Virus record (IMG/VR): IMGVR_UViG_3300032132_000742
Location: 1 to 42,903 of that record
From: a virus
Direction: 5' to 3' (one strand)
DNA: 42,903 nucleotides
A model generated the notes under the pieces. It made no database searches, was not told where the DNA came from, and saw only the letters and a program-made list of their open reading frames with translations. The stretch's first letter is position 1. Each line of letters opens with the position of its first letter. Of the stretch, positions 1-6,794 are shown one piece after another. The translations under genes and the position numbers were made by a program.

Positions 1-294
1 TTACAGTGCTTTGCCGTAGCTTACTTTCGGCAAATCCTCCCAATCCTTGCCGGCGGCGATCAGGCAGGTCGGACCGGTTGGCAAGGTGATGACGATCGTC
101 CAGGTGCTGCCGTCCTTGGCCGTGAACAGCTCCACAACGCCGCCGTTGTTGGCGACGCCGAGGGCGATCGATTTTTCTTTGTAATTCTTCGAGAGGTGCT
201 GCTTGACGGTGCCACGGTTATGGCACGCCATTCCGGCCCCAAGGGCGGGCGTCGCGATCAATAGCGCGGCGAAGGCGATGACGATTGAGCGCAT
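1..294 (-). CDS. Small secreted protein, unknown function
   Basis: A 97-residue protein with a clear Sec signal peptide: basic MRS, a hydrophobic run of about 14 residues, then an ALGAG cleavage region. The mature part has two Cys (near residues 24 and 77) and a TWTIVITLP segment. I chose the ATG at 294 because GGAGGG lies 8 nt upstream; an in-frame ATG at 369 would put an implausible basic stretch ahead of the signal peptide. The stop codon is the first codon of the window, so the gene is complete. It sits beyond the integrase, so it is either a lysogenic-conversion gene or the first host gene next to the attachment site. Small exported proteins of this shape are common in Alphaproteobacteria, but I cannot name the family. 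Confidence 0.75.
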   Translation of the reverse strand: MRSIVIAFAALLIATPALGAGMACHNRGTVKQHLSKNYKEKSIALGVANNGGVVELFTAKDGSTWTIVITLPTGPTCLIAAGKDWEDLPKVSYGKAL

Positions 295-424
295 TCTGAT
301 ACCCTCCGGCAGCGAGCTGCCTCTTGTCGTCTTGCAGTCAATCCAACGGTAGCGATCCGTGCTTAACACATGGTTAATGCCGGATTAGCAAAACCTTAGA
401 GTTTCTGCGGGGAACAAAAGGTGG

Positions 425-455
425 GAGTTGGACAGATTAGGATTTTGTCCAACTC
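425..455. repeat. Perfect 10-bp inverted repeat downstream of integrase
   Basis: GAGTTGGACA (425-434) and TGTCCAACTC (446-455) form a perfect 10-bp stem with an 11-nt AT-rich loop. It lies 7 nt beyond the integrase stop. It could act as a transcription terminator for the leftward operon or as part of the attachment/integrase-arm region, which is normally next to the integrase gene. The following T-run is weak (CTTTTG after a gap), so terminator function is uncertain. No duplicate that would define attL/attR is visible at the other window end. Confidence 0.5.
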
Positions 456-461
456 TTCCGC

Positions 462-1700
462 TCAATCGGTTCGCTTTTCGTGCTCCAGCCGGGTGGCGAA
501 AGCCGTCTCGGCCAGCTTGGTGGTGCGGATCAGGTAGCGGTCGAGGATCGTATTGACCGTCGAGATCGCGTGGCCGGAGATCGTGGCGATCGCTTGCGGC
601 GTGAGCTCGGCCTCGGACATGCGGGTGATCGCCGTGTGCCGGAGGTGACCGAAGCGCAGCGCAGCCGTTTCAATCTCGGCGATCTCCTCAACGCCGTCGC
701 CGCCCAGCACAACATAGCCTGCCGGGAAGCTCGGCTGCGTCCTGGCGGCCTCGCCTCGGACCTTGGCGAAGTGGTGGCGAAAGGCGCTCGGCGTCCACGG
801 CGCCCCGGTGTCGTCGGCGATGATGGTGGTCGCCTGGACGTTGGTGTCGCCGGTGCGGCCGCGCGCGGCTTGGCGGGCGAGGGCATCGTCGACGCGGGCC
901 TGCAAAGCCGGCACCTTGGCGAAGGGCAGGTGCACGGCGGCGCGGGTCTTGCGCTGGCCGAAGACGAAGGCGCCGGCGTCGAGCACCGAGCGCCGCAGCA
1001 GCAGCACGTCGGCGGTCCGCTGGCCCAGCCACTCGTTCAAGCGCACGGCGTCGCCGATTGCCGGCAGGCCCATGGCGTCGGCGGTGGCGACCAGGTGGTC
1101 GACCGCCTGGCGGGGCCAGAGCACCGGCATGTACTCGCTGGCGATCGGCGGCAGCGTTAGCCCCTCGGCCGGGTTGTGGGTGGTGTAGCCTGGCTCGCCC
1201 GGCGCGTAGAGGGCCTTGGCGCGGCCGAGCAGCAGCCGCAGCACGGCGCGGACCTGTTTGACGGTGCCGGGATTGACTTGCGCGAAGGCGCCGAGCACGG
1301 CCTCCAGGCCGCCCGTGTGAAGCGACGGCACGTATTGGTCGCCCAGCATGCGCTCGATGTGATCGAACATGATGGCGTAGTTGGACCGGCTCGACGGCGC
1401 CAGCCGCTGCCATTTGGGCGAGGCCATGTAGCGCGCGATCAGATCGCGGACGGTGCCGGACTGGCGGCGGGGCGCTTTTTTGGGTGCGTCGTCGCCGGCG
1501 CGCCAGGCGTCGAGCTCGGCGTTCTTAGTTTCAGCCTCGGCGATCGCGGTGATCTCGTCGTCGGCGAGGCGCAGCGTCCCGAAGCCGTGCTCGCGGAGCT
1601 TCTTGTCGGGCTGCCAGTAGTGGCGGGTGTAGAGCGGCTTGCCGTCCGGTCCCTTGGGGCCGTTCTTGGCGACGAGATAGCGGATCTGAAACTTGGCCAT
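462..1700 (-). CDS. int: Tyrosine recombinase (phage integrase)
   Basis: 412 residues, typical for a phage integrase. It should catalyse site-specific recombination between phage and host attachment sites. The N-terminal part (about 1-75) looks like an arm-binding domain, the middle (about 80-180) like the core-binding SAM-like domain, and the C-terminal half carries the catalytic residues: Arg228 in LGQRTAD, Lys251 in GQRKTR, the HLRH box at 352-355, His377 in SGHA and the nucleophile Tyr389 in LDRYL. All expected catalytic positions are present, so the enzyme should be active. The start is the ATG at 1700 with GGGAG upstream; a longer in-frame reading to 1928 overlaps the upstream gene and is Arg-rich shadow sequence. 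It is the last gene of the leftward operon, 44 nt after the excisionase-like gene. Confidence 0.93.
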   Translation of the reverse strand: MAKFQIRYLVAKNGPKGPDGKPLYTRHYWQPDKKLREHGFGTLRLADDEITAIAEAETKNAELDAWRAGDDAPKKAPRRQSGTVRDLIARYMASPKWQRLAPSSRSNYAIMFDHIERMLGDQYVPSLHTGGLEAVLGAFAQVNPGTVKQVRAVLRLLLGRAKALYAPGEPGYTTHNPAEGLTLPPIASEYMPVLWPRQAVDHLVATADAMGLPAIGDAVRLNEWLGQRTADVLLLRRSVLDAGAFVFGQRKTRAAVHLPFAKVPALQARVDDALARQAARGRTGDTNVQATTIIADDTGAPWTPSAFRHHFAKVRGEAARTQPSFPAGYVVLGGDGVEEIAEIETAALRFGHLRHTAITRMSEAELTPQAIATISGHAISTVNTILDRYLIRTTKLAETAFATRLEHEKRTD

Positions 1701-1744
1701 GGTGCGATCTCCCGGCCGCAGTGAATGCCGGATCGTTTCCGGCG

Positions 1745-2080
1745 TCAAGCCGGCGTGTCGGCCATGGCGCGCTTCACGGCCGCGTCGACATCGAAGGGCG
1801 CCGGCTCGGCCTCGCCGCTTTCCGCCCGCAGGATGCGCGCGAGCTCGGCCTGGTGCGCCTCGGACATCTGCGCGTTCTGCCAGAGCGCGATCGCCAGCGG
1901 GTCCCATTGCTCGGGGTGCCGCACCCAAGTCACCGGCTTGGGGAAACCCAAGGCCTCAAGCGCGGCGCGCCGGCGGGTGAACTTGTTGCCGGTGAGGCGC
2001 AGCATCTTGGCGACCTGGTGCTTCAGCAGATAGGCGCGCGGCACATAGGGGCCGGCGGGGAGCGGCGGCGCGTCGTTCAT
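1745..2080 (-). CDS. Excisionase-like DNA-binding protein
   Basis: A 111-residue protein. Residues about 18-60 (HQVAKMLRLTG, KFTRRRAALEALGFPKPV, then WDPLAIALW) resemble the winged-helix AlpA/excisionase arrangement, in which a short HTH is followed by a 'select the right column' loop and a final helix. It lies directly upstream of the integrase in the same direction, the usual place for a recombination directionality factor. The start ATG at 2080 overlaps the stop of the 37-residue membrane protein gene (ATGA), so translation is likely coupled. The C-terminal third is Ala/Glu-rich and may be disordered. Excisionase function is inferred from fold-like pattern and position; a general transcription regulator is possible. 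Confidence 0.55.
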   Translation of the reverse strand: MNDAPPLPAGPYVPRAYLLKHQVAKMLRLTGNKFTRRRAALEALGFPKPVTWVRHPEQWDPLAIALWQNAQMSEAHQAELARILRAESGEAEPAPFDVDAAVKRAMADTPA

Positions 2081-2190
2081 TTCAGCCACTCGACGAACAG
2101 GACCGTCGCGACGATCCAGGCGAGCACGACGATGAAAAGCACGGTGAACTCGGTCTCGTCGATATCGTCGATGGGATCGCGGCGTTTCAT
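2077..2190 (-). CDS. 37-residue single-span membrane protein
   Basis: Tiny gene encoding an acidic, charged N-terminus (MKRRDPIDDIDETE) followed by one hydrophobic helix of about 20 residues and a short EWLK tail. Both ends use 4-nt ATGA overlaps, with the 29-residue gene upstream and the excisionase-like gene downstream. This, together with the clean amphipathic/hydrophobic pattern, supports it as a real coupled gene despite its length. Function is unknown; a small inner-membrane protein made during establishment or excision is all that can be said. Confidence 0.6.
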   Translation of the reverse strand: MKRRDPIDDIDETEFTVLFIVVLAWIVATVLFVEWLK

Positions 2191-2276
2191 CCGGGGTGCG
2201 CTCCAAGCCACGGGGTGAGCGCGGCGGCCAGGACCGTCGCGGTGATGAGCAGAACGACGACCCAGAACTCGCTCAT
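2187..2276 (-). CDS. 29-residue membrane protein
   Basis: Tiny gene encoding MSEFWVVVLLITATVLAAAL followed by TPWLGAHPG: a single hydrophobic helix from about residue 5 to 20. Its ATG overlaps the stop of the ParB-like gene (ATGA) and its stop overlaps the start of the next small membrane gene (ATGA). The two consecutive tiny membrane genes locked into the overlap chain suggest they are translated stoichiometrically. Function unknown. Confidence 0.55.
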   Translation of the reverse strand: MSEFWVVVLLITATVLAAALTPWLGAHPG

Positions 2277-3631
2277 GGGGTGTCTTCGCCTTCCTCGCGC
2301 TCGATGACGATGCGGCGGATAACGTTGGGGTCCCGCGACGTGCCGGCTATGAACGCGGCTAGGTCGAACGCGGCGAGGTCGGTGCCGGGCTGTTGGACAA
2401 TGCCAGCCGCGTAAGTGTGTTCGATCGTGACCGTGAAGCGCGGGGCGTCGGGATCGGCGGCGCGCCGCAGCTCCGGCGGTATGTCGCAGAGACGGCGGCG
2501 CTCTTCTGCGTCGGGATCGGTGGGATCGGCCACGGTGGCGGCCTGGCCGGCGGGCAGGGACGGCGGCCTGGTGTTGCCGATCGGCTGGGTGGCGGGCCGA
2601 TCATCGAGATCACTGGGAGAAGATGCCGCCGGCGGGGTGTCGTCGTGTTGAACGCTTCGTTCACGATCCGCCGGCGGCGCGTCCGGCGCCGCGTCGGTAT
2701 CCGGGCCGGACGGTTCGGGCTGCCCGCGATCATCAGGTGCACCATCAGCGGAGATGGACGGTGCGGGCTGCCCCTCGTTATCGGAGAACATGGGTTCTTG
2801 CGCTTCCGCCTCGGCGACCTCCTCGATCGCGGCGCGGATCTGATCTTCGGTGCGCAGCTCGCCGCGCCGGGCGCGGTGGTAGAGCGGCTCTTGGATGTCC
2901 TGCGGGGCCTGGGCGAGCGCCTCGGCTTGGGCGAGGGTGATCTTGCCGGCGTTCAGTCCGTCTTGGGTGCGTTGCTGGAGCCGCTCGACGAGCTGGATCC
3001 GCGACTGGATGTGGCGCTTGGACTTGCCGAAGCGCTTGGCCTGGTCGGCGGTCGATAGGCCGTCGTCGTCGCGCAGCATCTTGTAGGCGCGCGCCTCGGC
3101 CAGCGGAGCCATGTCCTGGCGCTCCAGGTTCTCCACCAGGCCGGCTTCGAGGGCGGCGGTGTCCGAATAGTCGCGGATACGCACCGGCAGCGTGTCGGTG
3201 TCCTGGCGGCGGCCGGCGCCGACCAGGCGGGCGAAGGCCTGCCAGCGCCGCTCGCCGGCGACGATCTCAACGAAGCCGGCCGGCGCGCGGCGGCCGAGCA
3301 GCGGCACCTCGATGCCCTTGGCGTCGATCGAGTTGGCCAGGCCGTCGAGCTGGCCGGGGTCGACGTCGCCGCGTGGGTTGCGGCGCGGCCCGATCAGCAT
3401 GCGCCAGGGCACTTCGAAGAGCTCGCCGGCGGGCTCGCCGTTGAGCTCGGCGACGGTGGTGCCGAGGGTGTCGGCCAGCTTGGCGACGGTGGCGAAGCCG
3501 GGGTCGGTGATCTTGGCGTTCTCGATGTCGCTCAGATTGCCGAGGCTGAACCCGCCCGCCTTGACGACGTCGCGCAGGGTGAGCCCGGCATCCTTGCGCG
3601 CGGCCTTGATGCGGTCGCCGAGTGTGGTCAT
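2273..3631 (-). CDS. XRE-HTH / ParB-domain fusion protein
   Basis: 452 residues. Residues 1-65 form a Cro/CI-type HTH (LGDRIKAARKDAGLTLRDVV, then a NLSDIENAK recognition region). About 75-180 is a ParB N-terminal (ParB/Srx) domain with the VAGERRW box and an ENLERQDM box; about 185-250 is a KorB/ParB-type HTH (TADQAKRFGKSKRHIQSRIQLVERL). The remaining 180 residues are Pro/Asp-rich and low complexity, probably a flexible linker with a short ordered C-terminus. ParB-fold proteins bind centromere-like sites and CTP. No ParA gene is visible here, so a regulatory or DNA-organising role is more likely than classical partition. The gene overlaps its upstream neighbour by ATGA and its downstream tiny gene by ATGA. 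Confidence 0.85.
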   Translation of the reverse strand: MTTLGDRIKAARKDAGLTLRDVVKAGGFSLGNLSDIENAKITDPGFATVAKLADTLGTTVAELNGEPAGELFEVPWRMLIGPRRNPRGDVDPGQLDGLANSIDAKGIEVPLLGRRAPAGFVEIVAGERRWQAFARLVGAGRRQDTDTLPVRIRDYSDTAALEAGLVENLERQDMAPLAEARAYKMLRDDDGLSTADQAKRFGKSKRHIQSRIQLVERLQQRTQDGLNAGKITLAQAEALAQAPQDIQEPLYHRARRGELRTEDQIRAAIEEVAEAEAQEPMFSDNEGQPAPSISADGAPDDRGQPEPSGPDTDAAPDAPPADRERSVQHDDTPPAASSPSDLDDRPATQPIGNTRPPSLPAGQAATVADPTDPDAEERRRLCDIPPELRRAADPDAPRFTVTIEHTYAAGIVQQPGTDLAAFDLAAFIAGTSRDPNVIRRIVIEREEGEDTP

Positions 3632-4005
3632 TGAGCGGCCTCCAGGCGAGCTTCGCGCCGCGCGAGGGACATCAGCCGCCCCGTGATGGAGTTGCGCTTG
3701 CGACCCAAGGCCTTGGCGATCTTGGATAAATTCATGCCGGTGGCCTCCAGCCGCAAAAGTTCTTCGTCCTCTTCGACGGTAAAGCGGCGTATCGTGTGCC
3801 CGAACCGATATTCAATCTTGGCCTCGGTCGGCACCGGCCTGGGCGTGACCGGGTTTGGCGGTTCCGCCGCTTTCTCCAGGCAATGCCAGGAGACGCAGCC
3901 GGGCGAGACCCCGAGCTTATCTGCGATCCATTTGTAGGAATGGCCCTTTTCGCGAAGATCGACGATCTCGTCGATTTGCTCGGTGGTGAGAATGCGCTCC
4001 GCCAT
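3628..4005 (-). CDS. Small protein with two helix-turn-helix motifs
   Basis: 125 residues. The N-terminal half (about 5-45; TTEQIDEIVDLREKGHSYKW, then IADKLGVSPGCVS) is a resolvase/transposase-type HTH. The C-terminal half (about 75-118; FTVEEDEELLRLEATGMNL, then SKIAKALGRKRNSITGRL) resembles a Myb/SANT or GcrA-like HTH. It probably binds DNA as a transcription regulator. The start ATG at 4005 has GGAGG 12 nt upstream and follows the XRE gene by 3 nt; its stop overlaps the XRE-ParB fusion by ATGA. GcrA is a cell-cycle sigma70 cofactor of Alphaproteobacteria, but the likeness here is confined to the short HTH and should not be read as orthology. Confidence 0.7.
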   Translation of the reverse strand: MAERILTTEQIDEIVDLREKGHSYKWIADKLGVSPGCVSWHCLEKAAEPPNPVTPRPVPTEAKIEYRFGHTIRRFTVEEDEELLRLEATGMNLSKIAKALGRKRNSITGRLMSLARREARLEAAQ

Positions 4006-4008
4006 CGG

Positions 4009-4497
4009 TCAGCTCGCCTCCGTCGCGGCCTCTTCCGCCGGCACCTTGGAGAGCGTGCGGATCAGGCTGTAGATGCCGTCGCGGGTGCGCTCGTTCTTGA
4101 TGTTGTGGAAGTTGCGCATGAGCTCCAGGTCGGCGCGGCCGGGCGCGAGCGGCACCGCCTCGCCGTTGCTTTGAGGGGTGGCGCCGGGGATCTCGGGCGG
4201 CATGTCGTCGAAGAAGAACGACACCGGCACGTCGAGGATGCACGAGAGCTGCCACAGGCGGGAGGCGCCGACGCGGTTGGTGCCGCGCTCATACTTCTGG
4301 ACCTGCTGGAAGGTGAGGTCGAGCTCAGCCCCGAGCTTCTCCTGGCTCATGCCCAACATCGTGCGGCGCAGCCGGATCCGCGAGCCGACATGGACGTCGA
4401 CGGGGCGCGGGCCATCGCGCAGGACGGTGCGGCGGCTGCCGGCCAGATCAGGCGTAGCCTGGGGGCGGGCGGCAGGATCGGCTACGGTGAAGGACAT
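4009..4497 (-). CDS. XRE-family transcriptional regulator
   Basis: 162 residues with a canonical HTH at about 33-95 (VDVHVGSRIRLRRTMLGMSQ, EKLGAELDLTFQQVQKYERG, TNRVGASRLWQLS). This variant, with FQQVQKYERGTNRVGASRL, is a recurrent alphaproteobacterial regulator type. The C-terminal region lacks a peptidase domain, so it is not an autocleaving repressor. Start ATG at 4497 overlaps the stop of the leading gene by ATGA. It is the second gene of the leftward early operon and may modulate that operon or antagonise the main repressor. Target sites are unknown. Confidence 0.85.
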   Translation of the reverse strand: MSFTVADPAARPQATPDLAGSRRTVLRDGPRPVDVHVGSRIRLRRTMLGMSQEKLGAELDLTFQQVQKYERGTNRVGASRLWQLSCILDVPVSFFFDDMPPEIPGATPQSNGEAVPLAPGRADLELMRNFHNIKNERTRDGIYSLIRTLSKVPAEEAATEAS

Positions 4498-4787
4498 CAG
4501 CGGTTCTCCTGGTTCAGCGTGTCGAGGTGCTGGTGGTGGCGGTCGACGATCTCGCCCCAGTACTTGCGGACGTCGTGCCGGTCGAAGCCGTATTCGCAGA
4601 GATCGTCGCTGGTGCAGTCGCCGCGCCGGTAGGCCTTGGCGGCGTAGACGCGGGCCATGCGCTCGATCAGCGCGTCGAGCCGGGCGACCTCGCCGAGCGC
4701 GGCAGCGCTTTCGGGCGGGGCCGTGTCGTTGGTGGCGGGCTCGGGGACAGCGTGCACGGCGTGCACTTGCGGCGGGATATCGGTCAT
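4497..4787 (-). CDS. Hypothetical protein, first gene of leftward early operon
   Basis: 96 residues, no recognised domain. The N-terminal 40 residues are Pro/Ala-rich (with a VHAVHAV stretch encoded by a copy of the dispersed GTGCAC palindrome); the rest is charged and helical, with a Cys pair (CTSDDLC). The ATG at 4787 is preferred over one at 4826 because the longer form would start upstream of the predicted promoter elements. The predicted transcription start is only a few nucleotides before this ATG and no Shine-Dalgarno sequence is present, so the message may be leaderless. The stop overlaps the XRE gene by ATGA. Confidence 0.6.
   Translation of the reverse strand: MTDIPPQVHAVHAVPEPATNDTAPPESAAALGEVARLDALIERMARVYAAKAYRRGDCTSDDLCEYGFDRHDVRKYWGEIVDRHHQHLDTLNQENR
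4752..4766. repeat. Dispersed 15-bp palindrome, copy 1
   Basis: GTGCACGGCGTGCAC: two GTGCAC palindromes separated by three bases, the whole being symmetric except for the centre base. It lies inside the leading gene of the leftward operon (encoding VHAVH on the minus strand), 36 bp from the early operator. Three other perfect copies occur at 16217, 24428 and 37044, and a one-mismatch copy at 28535. Confidence 0.6.
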
Positions 4788-4796
4788 GGGCGTGAC

Positions 4797-4826
4797 GATA
4801 TACTCCAAAATGGAGTTAAACGTCAA
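4797..4826 (-). promoter_or_regulatory. Leftward early promoter with embedded repressor operator (PL/OL)
   Basis: On the minus strand: -35 TTGACG (4821-4826), 18-bp spacer, -10 TATATC (4797-4802). The spacer contains the 15-bp palindrome ACTCCAAAATGGAGT (4802-4816; half-site ACTCCA). The same half-sites recur at 6226-6240 next to the repressor gene with a different 3-bp centre. A repressor bound here would block polymerase entry. The layout matches OL of lambdoid immunity regions. Both promoter and operator are read from sequence; binding is inferred. Confidence 0.75.
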
Positions 4827-4864
4827 GTCGATGCTCGGTAATTTAGATAATTGCTGAGCGCCAG

Positions 4865-5293
4865 ATGCTCTACTTTGGCGTTATGCGGGCAGTTTTATGG
4901 GTTGCAATCGTATGCTGGGTGATGGTCCACGTCGGCCCCGCTAGGGCAGGTGTGACCTTGGCCGAGTTAATGATCCAGTGCCAAAACACACTTGAACTTC
5001 AGCTCCACCGGCAGGCGTTGAGGAAAGCGCGGACAAAGATCGAGCTTGGTGTGAAGGCTGCCCGGATGGTCGGCGCCAGCCTACGGGCCGGCAGATGCGT
5101 AGGGTATCTCCAAGGCCATGCGGCGATGCAGGGTTTTTTGGACAGGAAAGATCGTTACTGCGTACCGGCGAGCACGAGCATCAAGGCGCTGATAAACCAA
5201 TTGTTGAAAGATGTCGGGTCGCCCCGGAATTTCACGGAACCGACTGTCGTTGTGGTTCAGCACGTCCTAAATCGCCGCTATCCCTGCAAGTAA
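4865..5293 (+). CDS. Secreted Rap1a/Tai-like protein (probable moron)
   Basis: 142 residues with a signal peptide (MRAVLWVAIVCWVMVHVGPA, cleavage near ARAG). The mature part has the Rap1a/Tai pattern: an early Cys (QCQNT), RCVGYLQGH, YCVPAS and a C-terminal YPCK. Family members include periplasmic immunity proteins against type VI secretion peptidoglycan amidases, but many are uncharacterised. It sits between the early operator and the repressor, on the opposite strand to both, with lower GC than its neighbours. That is typical of a lysogenic-conversion moron expressed from the prophage, in the position rex genes hold in lambda. A start at 4883 is an alternative. Its stop abuts the repressor stop with no gap. 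A weak promoter (GATAAT at 4846-4851) may drive it. Confidence 0.7.
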   Translation: MLYFGVMRAVLWVAIVCWVMVHVGPARAGVTLAELMIQCQNTLELQLHRQALRKARTKIELGVKAARMVGASLRAGRCVGYLQGHAAMQGFLDRKDRYCVPASTSIKALINQLLKDVGSPRNFTEPTVVVVQHVLNRRYPCK

Positions 5294-6214
5294 CTATTCC
5301 GGCGTGATCGCCTCGACCACCACGCCGAGGATCTCGGCGGGGTCGTTGTCGGTGGGCGCGTAATGGATCTCGCGCTCGCGGGGCAGGTCGAGATAACCGG
5401 TCTCGCCCAAGCCGCTGTTGCCGCGGGGCGCGGCTTGGATGGTGACGGCGCCCGGCATGTCGCGCCGGGTGCTGCGGATGTGGATGCTGAGATCGCCGGT
5501 CACCGGGCGGTCGACCACACCGATCAGAATTTCCATGGTCTCGCCGCCGCCCCGGTTTGATCGGTAGTGCCGCACGGCCACCTTGGCGCCGATCGGGATC
5601 GGGCCGTCTTGGGCTTCCAGCCGCCGCACAACCAGTAGCGAGCCGGCCGGATAGAGGCGGTCGCAATGCTGGTCTATCACGCGGATGGCAAAGCAATTCT
5701 GCGGGCGCTTCACCGCGCTGGTCGGCTTGACCCAATTGTGCGGGCCGGCGATGTCGAAGCTGTCGGGCCTGGCTTCGTCGAAGCTCGACGCGGCGATCAT
5801 CGCCACCGGCACGGAGACGCCGACGACGTCGGGCAGCAGATCGGCCGGCGCGACTTCCAGTGCGTGGGCGAGCTTCTGCGTTGCGACCAGGGTGAGGCCG
5901 CGCTGACCGCGCTCCAGCGAGCCGATCTGTTGCTGGGATAATCCGACGCGATCCCCGAGCTCTTCCTGTGAGAGGCCGCGCATGTCGCGGAGCTCGCGGA
6001 TGCGGTTGGGCGCCTGGTTCGATGCCGGCGTGGCGCGCGGGCGACCGCGCGGGCGGACCTCGGCCGGCTGAGGCTTGCCGCCACAATCCTCGCCGTCCTC
6101 GTCGTTGCCGAGATCGAGCGCGCGCCTTGAAACGTTGTCGGTGTTGCCGCTTTCCATGCGGCCAACAATGTTCCAATTCGGAGACGGGTGCTCACACCAA
6201 GCCACGCTAATCAT
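5294..6214 (-). CDS. CI-like phage repressor, XRE HTH plus S24-like domain without obvious catalytic Ser
   Basis: 306 residues. About 20-65 is a flexible acidic/basic arm; about 70-129 is the HTH (NRIRELRDMRGLSQEELGDR, VGLSQQQIGSLERG). The C-terminal part (about 170-300) has LexA/CI-like features, notably CFAIRVIDQHCDRLYPAGSL followed by LVVRR, matching the usual V-x-G-D-S-M-x-P-x-x-x-x-G-D-x-L-V-V line. At the Ser-Met position the protein has His182-Cys183, so self-cleavage seems lost or changed. The ATG at 6214 coincides with the predicted transcription start of its own promoter, so a leaderless start is likely; ATG 6157 is an alternative. It lies between the two 15-bp operators. Confidence 0.8.
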   Translation of the reverse strand: MISVAWCEHPSPNWNIVGRMESGNTDNVSRRALDLGNDEDGEDCGGKPQPAEVRPRGRPRATPASNQAPNRIRELRDMRGLSQEELGDRVGLSQQQIGSLERGQRGLTLVATQKLAHALEVAPADLLPDVVGVSVPVAMIAASSFDEARPDSFDIAGPHNWVKPTSAVKRPQNCFAIRVIDQHCDRLYPAGSLLVVRRLEAQDGPIPIGAKVAVRHYRSNRGGGETMEILIGVVDRPVTGDLSIHIRSTRRDMPGAVTIQAAPRGNSGLGETGYLDLPREREIHYAPTDNDPAEILGVVVEAITPE

Positions 6215-6220
6215 GCTTGC

Positions 6221-6250
6221 AATATACTCCAATATGGAGTAATGCCGAAA
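6221..6250 (-). promoter_or_regulatory. Repressor promoter and right operator (PRM/OR)
   Basis: The palindrome ACTCCAATATGGAGT (6226-6240) matches the left operator except for the 3-bp centre. On the minus strand it lies between TTTCGG (6245-6250) and TATATT (6221-6226) with an 18-bp spacer, the same geometry as the leftward promoter. Transcription would begin at about 6214, the A of the repressor ATG. On the plus strand TTGCAA (6217-6222) and TAATGC (6240-6245), 17 bp apart, give a weaker candidate for the rightward early promoter. One dimer could therefore repress both directions. Confidence 0.7.
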
Positions 6251-6270
6251 CCCACTACATATTGTGGTCA

Positions 6271-6567
6271 ATGTCGCCAAAACGGAGACATCTTGTGGAA
6301 ACGGCGCTCGAAGCGTTGCGAAACAAGCGAAATTGGTCCTATCGCCAGCTCGGCGAGGCGGTCGGCCTCGACGCGCCCCAGAACTCGCGCCGCTACTGCC
6401 TGGATCCAGACGATCCGGAGTTTCGGCGACCGCGTCCCGAGCACATGGTCAAGATCTACGTCATCAGCGACGGCGAGGTCCAGCCCAACCACTTCTACAA
6501 GTTGCCCGAGCTCGCGGCCAAGGCGAACGGCGAAGCGGAGCAGGCGAGCGTTGAGGCGAGCCCGTGA
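6271..6567 (+). CDS. Cro-like HTH protein, first gene of rightward early operon
   Basis: 98 residues. A helix-turn-helix is visible at about 9-45 (ALEALRNKRNWSYRQLGEAV, GLD), followed by EHMVKIYVISDGEVQPNHFY, the DGxVxPNxFY tail often seen in phage Cro-like or YdaS-like proteins. Being first after the right operator and divergent from the repressor fits a Cro role, repressing the repressor promoter during lytic growth. A GTG at 6295 has a better Shine-Dalgarno (GGAG, 7-nt spacing) and would remove eight residues; the ATG is kept because the basic N-terminus reads well. The stop overlaps the next gene (GTGA). Confidence 0.7.
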   Translation: MSPKRRHLVETALEALRNKRNWSYRQLGEAVGLDAPQNSRRYCLDPDDPEFRRPRPEHMVKIYVISDGEVQPNHFYKLPELAAKANGEAEQASVEASP

Positions 6568-6794
6568 GCGGGGATGGCAAGGAGCCGTGGCGCTGCGATC
6601 TCTGGCAGCGCCGGACCGGCTGGAAGCTGATGGGGCACAAGCGCAAGAAGACCGCCGCCATGAACCTGATCGACCGGCCGTTCAAATCCGGCGTCGGTCA
6701 TGTCCAGAACATCAACTCCGGCGAGAGCTGGAAACGGGTGCGCGGCTCGTGGTTCCGCGAGGTCAAGCCGCAGCCGAAGGCATCATCGATATGA
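6564..6794 (+). CDS. Hypothetical basic protein
   Basis: 76 residues, GTG start overlapping the stop of the Cro-like gene (GTGA). The protein is short, basic and Trp-rich (five Trp), with the sequence starting MSGDGKEPWRCDLWQRRTGW. No domain is recognised. Its stop overlaps the start of the following 54-residue gene (ATGA), so it belongs to a tightly coupled early operon. The Trp/Arg/Lys make-up would suit nucleic-acid or protein contact, but no function can be assigned. Confidence 0.6.
   Translation: MSGDGKEPWRCDLWQRRTGWKLMGHKRKKTAAMNLIDRPFKSGVGHVQNINSGESWKRVRGSWFREVKPQPKASSI

Noticed and set aside
1-461. tRNA-based attachment site beside the integrase
   Set aside because: No cloverleaf or tRNA 3' end could be found, and no direct repeat between the two window ends is visible.
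2273-3631. Classical ParABS partition system (phage-plasmid)
   Set aside because: A ParB-fold fusion exists but no ParA ATPase is visible anywhere, and an intact integrase/excisionase pair points to chromosomal integration.
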